Part shown: in pieces, positions 24,697 through 28,315 of the stretch
Layout: each line of letters opens with the position of its first letter
How positions within the stretch are numbered: position 1 is the stretch's first letter
NCBI GenBank assembly: GCA_045652405.1
Contig: JAZRUF010000132.1
Coordinates: 1-28,315 of the forward strand
Source of the DNA: JAZRUF01 sp045652405
Lineage (GTDB): Bacteria > Bacillota > Clostridia > Oscillospirales > JAAYXM01
Reading direction: 5' to 3'
DNA: 28,315 nt
The notes under the pieces: model-generated
The model's database searches: none
Seen by the model: the letters and a program-made list of their open reading frames with translations, nothing else
Told to the model about the DNA's origin: nothing
Position numbers and translations under genes: made by a program

Positions 24697-24728
24697 CAAT
24701 GTATGAAAAAGAGTTCGGAGGGGAAATG

Positions 24729-25301
24729 ATGAGTAAATTTGTTGCGCTTTTGTATAGAATGAAATATATATTGCGCTGGTCGCTTATGAGGAATACAAGC
24801 ACGGAGAACATTGCCGAGCATTCGTATTATACCGCAACAATTGCGCATATCCTTGCGGTAATAAGTAGGGACATTTTCAAAAAGGATATTAACCCTGACA
24901 GGGTAGCAGTCTGTGCGCTGTATCACGACACTGGTGAAATACTTACAGGTGACATGCCGACACCTATTAAATATTTAAACCCTGAAATACGCGATGTATA
25001 TAAAAAAATAGAGGAATCCGCGGCAAAGAAGCTTATAAATGACCTACCTTCAGAGATAAAGCCTGCAATAGCAGACTCGCTTGAGGAAAAGGATTCGACT
25101 GTTCTCAGGATAGTAAAAGCCGCGGACAAGCTGAGCGCATATTTAAAGTGCATTGAGGAGAGAGAGGCGGGAAACCGCGATTTCGTAAAGGCTGAAAGCC
25201 AAACCCTTGAGGCGCTCAATAAAATGGAGATGGAAGAGGTTAAGTATTTTATTCGCCATTTCATACCTGCGTTTTCACTTACTTTGGACGAGCTTGAATA
25301 G
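24729..25301 (+). CDS. YfbR-like 5'-deoxynucleotidase (HD domain)
   Basis: The 190-residue protein matches YfbR, an HD-domain phosphohydrolase that removes the 5'-phosphate from deoxyribonucleoside monophosphates, in length and active site. Visible are RWSLMRNTSTENIAEHS, with metal ligand His31, the HD pair His66-Asp67 in YHDTGEILTGDMPTPIKY with Glu70, and the last metal ligand Asp133 in AADKLSAYLKC. I chose the second of two adjacent ATGs because GGAGGGG is then five bases away; a longer reading from GTG at 24627 has no ribosome binding site and crosses the predicted promoter. It stands alone between feoB and the nagB remnant. Confidence 0.9.
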   Translation: MSKFVALLYRMKYILRWSLMRNTSTENIAEHSYYTATIAHILAVISRDIFKKDINPDRVAVCALYHDTGEILTGDMPTPIKYLNPEIRDVYKKIEESAAKKLINDLPSEIKPAIADSLEEKDSTVLRIVKAADKLSAYLKCIEEREAGNRDFVKAESQTLEALNKMEMEEVKYFIRHFIPAFSLTLDELE

Positions 25302-25388
25302 GGATAATTTAAAAGACATCTTTTCTTTTTTTGGAAAAGTGTTGTATTATACATATGAAATGAAATTTATTAAAGGGATGTTTTTATA

Positions 25389-25633
25389 ATGAAAACCATT
25401 ATTTGCAAAGATTATGATGAAATGAGCCGCGAAGCTGCAAAAATAGTTGCTGAGTAGATGAAGGCTAAGAAGCTAAGAAGATCGTTATGGTTATAAACGG
25501 TGCTGCTAAGGCTGAGGTTGTAAAGCGCATGTATAACGGCATGGTCGGCTGCGATTGCCCGGGTTCATTCATGCAGATTCACTCGGATGCAACTATCATT
25601 ATGGATGCAGAGGCAGCGGCATTACTCAAATAA
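25389..25633 (+). pseudogene. nagB: Glucosamine-6-phosphate deaminase remnant with large internal deletion
   Basis: Two parts of NagB remain. The first 22 codons (MKTIICKDYDEMSREAAKIV and two more) match the family N terminus and run into TAG at 25455-25457. About 54 codons in another frame (25469-25630) match the C terminus: INGAAKAEVVKRM, then CDCPGSFMQIHSDATIIMD. Intact NagB has roughly 240-265 residues, so about two-thirds, including the catalytic core, is gone. The junction lies at a tandem duplication of GCTAAGAA (25464-25479). AAAGGGA lies before the ATG. NagB turns glucosamine 6-phosphate into fructose 6-phosphate and ammonia; this copy cannot do so. Confidence 0.85.
25464..25479 (+). 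repeat. Tandem 8-bp repeat at the nagB deletion junction
   Basis: GCTAAGAA occurs twice in direct succession exactly where the two NagB fragments meet. Short direct repeats at a junction are typical of slippage or microhomology deletion. Confidence 0.75.
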
Positions 25634-25639
25634 AACTTT

Positions 25640-25665
25640 ATATTAAATATTTATTTAATATTTTT
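25640..25665 (+). terminator. AT-only hairpin with T-run after the nagB remnant
   Basis: ATATTAAATA and TATTTAATAT form a perfect 10-bp stem around TT, followed by TTTTT, seven bases after the last nagB stop codon. The stem is all A-T, so termination strength is doubtful. Confidence 0.5.
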
Positions 25666-25674
25666 GTAATATTT

Positions 25675-25727
25675 TCTGCTTTCTTTGTTCACAATATGAT
25701 TGTATACTGATAATTGTAGAAAGCAGA
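25675..25727. other. Nine-base inverted repeat enclosing a smaller hairpin
   Basis: TCTGCTTTC (25675-25683) is matched by GAAAGCAGA (25719-25727) 35 bases later, and ACAAT-ATG-ATTGT lies between them. This could be a small structured RNA or a leftover of the deleted neighbourhood. I recognise no known RNA family. Confidence 0.4.
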
Positions 25728-25770
25728 TGCGTAGTTTTTTCTTTACTCCCCCTCCTATTTTTAATTATAT

Positions 25771-25809
25771 AAAACGGTAAGCTTTTTGAGCTTGCCGTTT
25801 TGTATTTTT
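25771..25809 (+). terminator. Intrinsic terminator-like hairpin
   Basis: AAAACGGTAAGCT and AGCTTGCCGTTTT pair (one G-U) around a short T-rich loop and are followed by TGTATTTTTA. It lies 138 bases past the nagB remnant with no intact gene in front, so it may terminate an untranslated transcript from 25640-25770. Confidence 0.75.
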
Positions 25810-25919
25810 ATGCGAAAAACCTCCGCGCTCACATTATGAACAGGGTTTTTTGGAGGAGATTATTGCATTTTTTGGAGTTTTAAGCGATAATATTAATAAT
25901 GCGTTTTGGGAGGTGCAGT
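25810..25919. other. Intergenic stretch before the small cysteine protein
   Basis: Together with 25634-25809 this makes 286 bases without an intact gene. Beyond the hairpins listed separately it contains CCTCC and GGAGG tracts, a TAATATTAATAAT stretch that could hold a -10 box, and the GGGAGGTG ribosome binding site of the next gene. I see no tRNA or riboswitch. Confidence 0.5.
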
Positions 25920-26096
25920 ATGAGCAGCTTGATGTGTGAGTCGTGCCTAAATTATGAATACGATGAAGAATACGGTTACTATTGTATAATAGATATGGAT
26001 GAGGATGAAATCCAGAGAATAGAGTATTATTCTCAGAAAGGGTGTCCGTACTACCATCCGGGTGATGAATATACAATTGTAAGAAAACAAAACTGA
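25920..26096 (+). CDS. Small four-cysteine acidic protein (DUF6472-like)
   Basis: The ORF encodes 58 residues from the ATG four bases after GGGAGGTG. The peptide is very acidic in the middle (DMDEDE) and has Cys6, Cys9, Cys22 and Cys42 in a C-x2-C-x12-C-x19-C arrangement that could bind a metal. It ends GDEYTIVRKQN. The pattern matches small conserved clostridial proteins that I recall as DUF6472; function unknown. Twenty bases separate it from the EamA transporter gene on the same strand, so the two are probably co-transcribed. The family name is from memory and should be confirmed. Confidence 0.8.
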   Translation: MSSLMCESCLNYEYDEEYGYYCIIDMDEDEIQRIEYYSQKGCPYYHPGDEYTIVRKQN

Positions 26097-26115
26097 CGAA
26101 AAAACGGGTGGGAAT

Positions 26116-27051
26116 ATGGCTCGAAACAATAAAATATTTACAAATACAGTGTTTGTAACCATTGCTGCGCTGCTCTGTTGCGCGCTTTGGGGTAGTGCAA
26201 CACCGTTTATAAAGATAGGCTATGAACTTGTCTTGCCTTGCAGGAATGTGGCATCAACCATACTTTTTGCGGGTGTACGTTTTATACTTGCAGGAGTTAT
26301 AACTGTTTTAATATACAGCATCGCGCGCCGTAAATTTTTGTACCCCAAAAAAGAAAATCTTTCTAAGGTCGCGCATATAAGCGCGTTTCAAACGGTAATT
26401 CAGTACATATTCTTTTATATAGGGCTTGCAAACACAAGCGGCGTTAAGGGCACTATTGCCAGTGGCTCAAATGCATTTTTCGCCATTTTGATAGCAAGTA
26501 TAATTTTTAAACAGGAAAAGTTGACTTTAAAAAAGATTGCTGCATGCATAATAGGCTTTATAGGAGTTATTTTAATAAACCTTAAAGGTCTTACTTTGAG
26601 TATGAATTTGATTGGTGACGGATTTGTGATTTTCTCCGCTGTGGCTTATGGTTTTTCTTCGGCATTAATAAAGCGATACTCAAGCGCCGAGGATCCGGTG
26701 GTGCTGAGCGGGTATCAGTTTATGCTCGGAGGAATTGTCATGATACTTGCAGGTGCTGCATTTGGTGGATATATAGAGATAACAAGCGCTGCCGCCGCGT
26801 CAGTGCTTATCTACCTCGCGTTTTTGTCTGCGATAGCATATTCGCTTTGGGGTGTGCTTTTAAAATATAATCCAATATCAAAAGTGACTATATTCAGTTT
26901 TATGATCCCGGTGTTCGGCGTAATTCTCTCAAAACTCATGCTTGCCGAGGATAGCAACGTAACGCTGCTAAACCTTGTAATAACACTTGCACTAATTTGC
27001 ATAGGCATTATAATGCTAAATTATAAAAGTGATAAACGAAACGTTGAGTAA
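26116..27051 (+). CDS. EamA/DMT-superfamily transporter
   Basis: The 311-residue integral membrane protein has about ten hydrophobic segments arranged as two EamA repeats (about 15-150 and 163-305). Recognisable are the ALWGSATPFIKIGYE opening of repeat one, the ANTSGVKGTIASGSNAFFAI helix at the end of repeat one, and the AYGFSSALIKRYSS and AYSLWGVLLKYNPISKVTIF segments of repeat two. Members export or import amino acids and other metabolites; substrate cannot be inferred. GGGTGGG precedes the ATG. It follows the small cysteine protein gene closely. No clear terminator is seen directly after it. Confidence 0.9.
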   Translation: MARNNKIFTNTVFVTIAALLCCALWGSATPFIKIGYELVLPCRNVASTILFAGVRFILAGVITVLIYSIARRKFLYPKKENLSKVAHISAFQTVIQYIFFYIGLANTSGVKGTIASGSNAFFAILIASIIFKQEKLTLKKIAACIIGFIGVILINLKGLTLSMNLIGDGFVIFSAVAYGFSSALIKRYSSAEDPVVLSGYQFMLGGIVMILAGAAFGGYIEITSAAAASVLIYLAFLSAIAYSLWGVLLKYNPISKVTIFSFMIPVFGVILSKLMLAEDSNVTLLNLVITLALICIGIIMLNYKSDKRNVE

Positions 27052-27125
27052 ATTGACGGTGGGCCTTACTTGAATTGTGATTGGTAATATAATATATACA
27101 ATATCAATGCGAGGATGTTTCCTAC

Positions 27126-27251
27126 ATGACTTATGAAATGCAGGATGTAATAAGAGTAATGCGGGAAGGAAAATCTGCACCTGTTGTTGACGGTGAATAT
27201 GGGCTTGATATAATCCACGCAATAAAGAAGCTCTACGGTGAAGAAAAATAA
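27126..27251 (+). CDS. 41-codon ORF, possibly the tail of an oxidoreductase
   Basis: An ATG with AGGA about ten bases upstream opens a 41-codon frame. The peptide MQDVIRVMREGKSAPVVDGEYGLDIIHAIKKLYG (start and middle) recalls the C-terminal helix pair of Gfo/Idh/MocA-type dehydrogenases, where a motif like (E/D)F(I/L)xAIREGxxPxVxGExGLxAlxi is common. The frame stays open for about ten codons before the ATG and then meets a stop. A TATAAT at 27088-27093 could be a -10 box. It may be a decayed gene fragment or a small protein. Low certainty either way. Confidence 0.4.
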   Translation: MTYEMQDVIRVMREGKSAPVVDGEYGLDIIHAIKKLYGEEK

Positions 27252-27261
27252 AGAATACTCC

Positions 27262-27288
27262 AATCCTCCTTGAATTTCAGGGAGGATT
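27262..27288 (+). terminator. Hairpin after the 41-codon ORF
   Basis: AATCCTCCTTGA pairs with TCAGGGAGGATT (one G-U) around ATT, ten bases after the stop codon. The tract after it, AATTATTG, is poor in T, so it is at best a weak terminator. Confidence 0.5.
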
Positions 27289-27321
27289 AATTATTGTGCA
27301 AACAAAAACAGCGTATAGAAA

Positions 27322-27372
27322 ATCTGAACTGCTCCAAATTGTGCGGACAGTACAATTTGGGGCAGTTCAGAT
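27322..27372. repeat. 51-bp imperfect palindrome, hairpin or transposon-end remnant
   Basis: ATCTGAACTGC-T-CCAAATTGT is matched by ACAATTTGG-G-GCAGTTCAGAT around a nine-base centre: 20 perfect pairs plus one G-U in RNA. It lies between the convergent 41-codon ORF and the PHP gene. Read on the minus strand it is followed by ATTTTC, so it may end the PHP transcript. The outer ends (TGAACTGC..) also resemble terminal inverted repeats of IS3-like elements joined without the middle. Confidence 0.7.
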
Positions 27373-27405
27373 AATACCGCTGGCTTTTTGCTTTTTTGGG
27401 CTTTA

Positions 27406-28314
27406 TTAATCTATTTCATTTTTGGTAAGCATCCACGCGGCTTCTGTCAGGTCATGGTAGCGCGGGTCTTCCAATTTATCGCAAACAAACTTTTGACGCG
27501 GTGAGTTAATATCCTCGCCGCAAATCTGCATTAAACCGTGTTTATCACAGAGCTTGCGCAGACGCTCTATCTGATCATCCGTGTTGCGCGACGGCATATA
27601 TGTAACCGCCTTGAAACCAATACGCTTTATCTCTTCGAAAAGGAGCTCAATATACGAATCCTCGAATGTCTGCGGACGCTTATCTCCGGTCACGCTCTGC
27701 TGGACATCGCCCAGGTATGCATAGGCGGATATTGCGCCTATTTTGTCGGCGAAAGCTGTAAACTCTTCGCAGTCTACAAGCTCATCGGTTGCTGGGATAT
27801 AAAACTCATCAATGAGCCCGCTCTTGAGTTTGCCCAGTAAATCGTATGTGCGGTAAATATTATCAGGGCTTGCAAGCTCGTCGGAGACGTTAACGCCTAT
27901 AGAAGCTAATGCACGTTTGAGCTCATTGCTACCGCCGAACTTTGAAGTAATAGCAAGGGACATAGCATATAAAAGGTGGCGCTCGGTCACGCTTCCGCCT
28001 TCATGAGCATACGAGAGGGGAAGAACGTCCTTGTCATAATCAAGCGTTATGCCGAGCGGGGCAAGGCATTTGTTTATACCGGCCATCATTTGGCGGTTGC
28101 GCATACCGCGCCTTTCGCGCATAGGCTCGAAGAACGCCTGAACTTCCTCTATTCTGCGTCTCGGAATAGAATGCATTGCTGCATAGGCGATACCTTTTTG
28201 GTCAGGGTTGTTTATGGATTTATCGCAAATAGCCGTGTTTTTCATGCTGATGCGGCACTCGACTCCGTTTGTCACGCTTATGCCGACGATTTTTGATGCC
28301 TCTATAAATTCACG
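27406..28314 (-). CDS. PHP-domain protein, C-terminal part (5' end outside window)
   Basis: The frame is open to the right edge (it reads REFIEASKIVGISVTNGVEC before any clear start), so the gene is truncated by the window; a GTG at 28273-28275 is internal and lacks a ribosome binding site. About 302 codons are present. The segments VTNGVECRISMKNTA, INNPDQKGIAYAAMH, EGGSVTERHLLYAM and AYAYLGDVQQSVTGDKRP, with IKRIGFKAVTYMPSRNTDDQ and CGEDINSPRQ near the end, match clostridial PHP (polymerase and histidinol phosphatase)-type metal-dependent phosphoesterase proteins. The substrate is unknown. The metal-binding N-terminal motifs would lie outside the window. Confidence 0.8.
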   Translation of the reverse strand, partial: REFIEASKIVGISVTNGVECRISMKNTAICDKSINNPDQKGIAYAAMHSIPRRRIEEVQAFFEPMRERRGMRNRQMMAGINKCLAPLGITLDYDKDVLPLSYAHEGGSVTERHLLYAMSLAITSKFGGSNELKRALASIGVNVSDELASPDNIYRTYDLLGKLKSGLIDEFYIPATDELVDCEEFTAFADKIGAISAYAYLGDVQQSVTGDKRPQTFEDSYIELLFEEIKRIGFKAVTYMPSRNTDDQIERLRKLCDKHGLMQICGEDINSPRQKFVCDKLEDPRYHDLTEAAWMLTKNEID

Positions 28315-28315
28315 T

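Noticed and set aside
24627..24728. A GTG start that would lengthen the HD nucleotidase by 34 residues
   Set aside because: There is no ribosome binding site, the family starts near MSKFVALLYR, and a good promoter lies within the extension.
25389..25633. Two small independent genes
   Set aside because: Both pieces match opposite ends of the same enzyme in the right order, so one deleted gene explains them better.
1..28315. CRISPR arrays, tRNA or rRNA genes, integrases, transposase genes, toxin-antitoxin or phage-defence genes
   Set aside because: I looked on both strands and saw no regularly spaced repeats, no cloverleaf-like sequences, and no ORF with matching motifs.

Overview
The window looks like a chromosomal stretch from an anaerobic, spore-forming member of the Clostridia (Bacillota), probably a gut-type Oscillospirales/Ruminococcaceae relative. 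This is inferred from a full-length spoIIE, a DnaD/DnaI-type primosome pair, a PrsA-like lipoprotein foldase, FeoA/FeoB, strong AGGAGG-type ribosome binding sites, and densely packed operons of moderate GC content. I see no phage, no CRISPR array, no tRNA or rRNA, and no intact insertion sequence. Most of the window is housekeeping DNA.

Layout. (1) 2-4065, + strand: the lower-glycolysis operon pgk (3' end only), tpiA, gpmI, eno, closed by a strong terminator. (2) 4179-8564, - strand: a run of dnaD-like, dnaI/dnaC-like, D-Ala-D-Ala carboxypeptidase and lipoprotein genes, reading away from a divergent promoter region at about 8600-8680. (3) 8765-13688, + strand: a stand-alone GlmU-type acetyltransferase domain, pth and mfd. 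(4) 13788-17768, + strand: a PrsA-like foldase with its own promoter and terminator, then spoIIE and a small membrane-anchored protein. (5) 17809-21847, - strand: proB (short form, TTG start), deoC with a CsoR-family repressor, a methyltransferase with an ECF-transporter S component, and an amidohydrolase-2 family enzyme, split by promoters and terminators. (6) 21888-24529, + strand: the ferrous iron operon (small ORF, feoA, feoB) with a 16-bp hairpin between feoA and feoB. (7) 24560-27372: a looser region with an HD-domain 5'-nucleotidase, an internally deleted nagB pseudogene, several intergenic hairpins, a small four-cysteine protein, an EamA transporter, a 41-codon ORF and a 51-bp imperfect palindrome. 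(8) 27406 to the right edge, - strand: a PHP-domain protein cut by the window end.

How the genes work together. Block 1 converts triose phosphates to phosphoenolpyruvate. Block 2 joins helicase loading to cell-wall trimming. Block 3 joins amino-sugar acetylation, tRNA recycling and transcription-coupled repair. Block 4 belongs to secretion and sporulation. Block 6 takes up Fe(II).

I found no convincing new multi-gene system. The points most worth a second look are the nagB deletion scar, the GlmU acetyltransferase without its uridylyltransferase half, the CsoR repressor with no metal pump beside it but a perfect C5-AT-G5 palindrome upstream on the same strand, the Spo0A-style long-spacer promoter before spoIIE, the feoA-feoB hairpin and the 51-bp palindrome near 27350.
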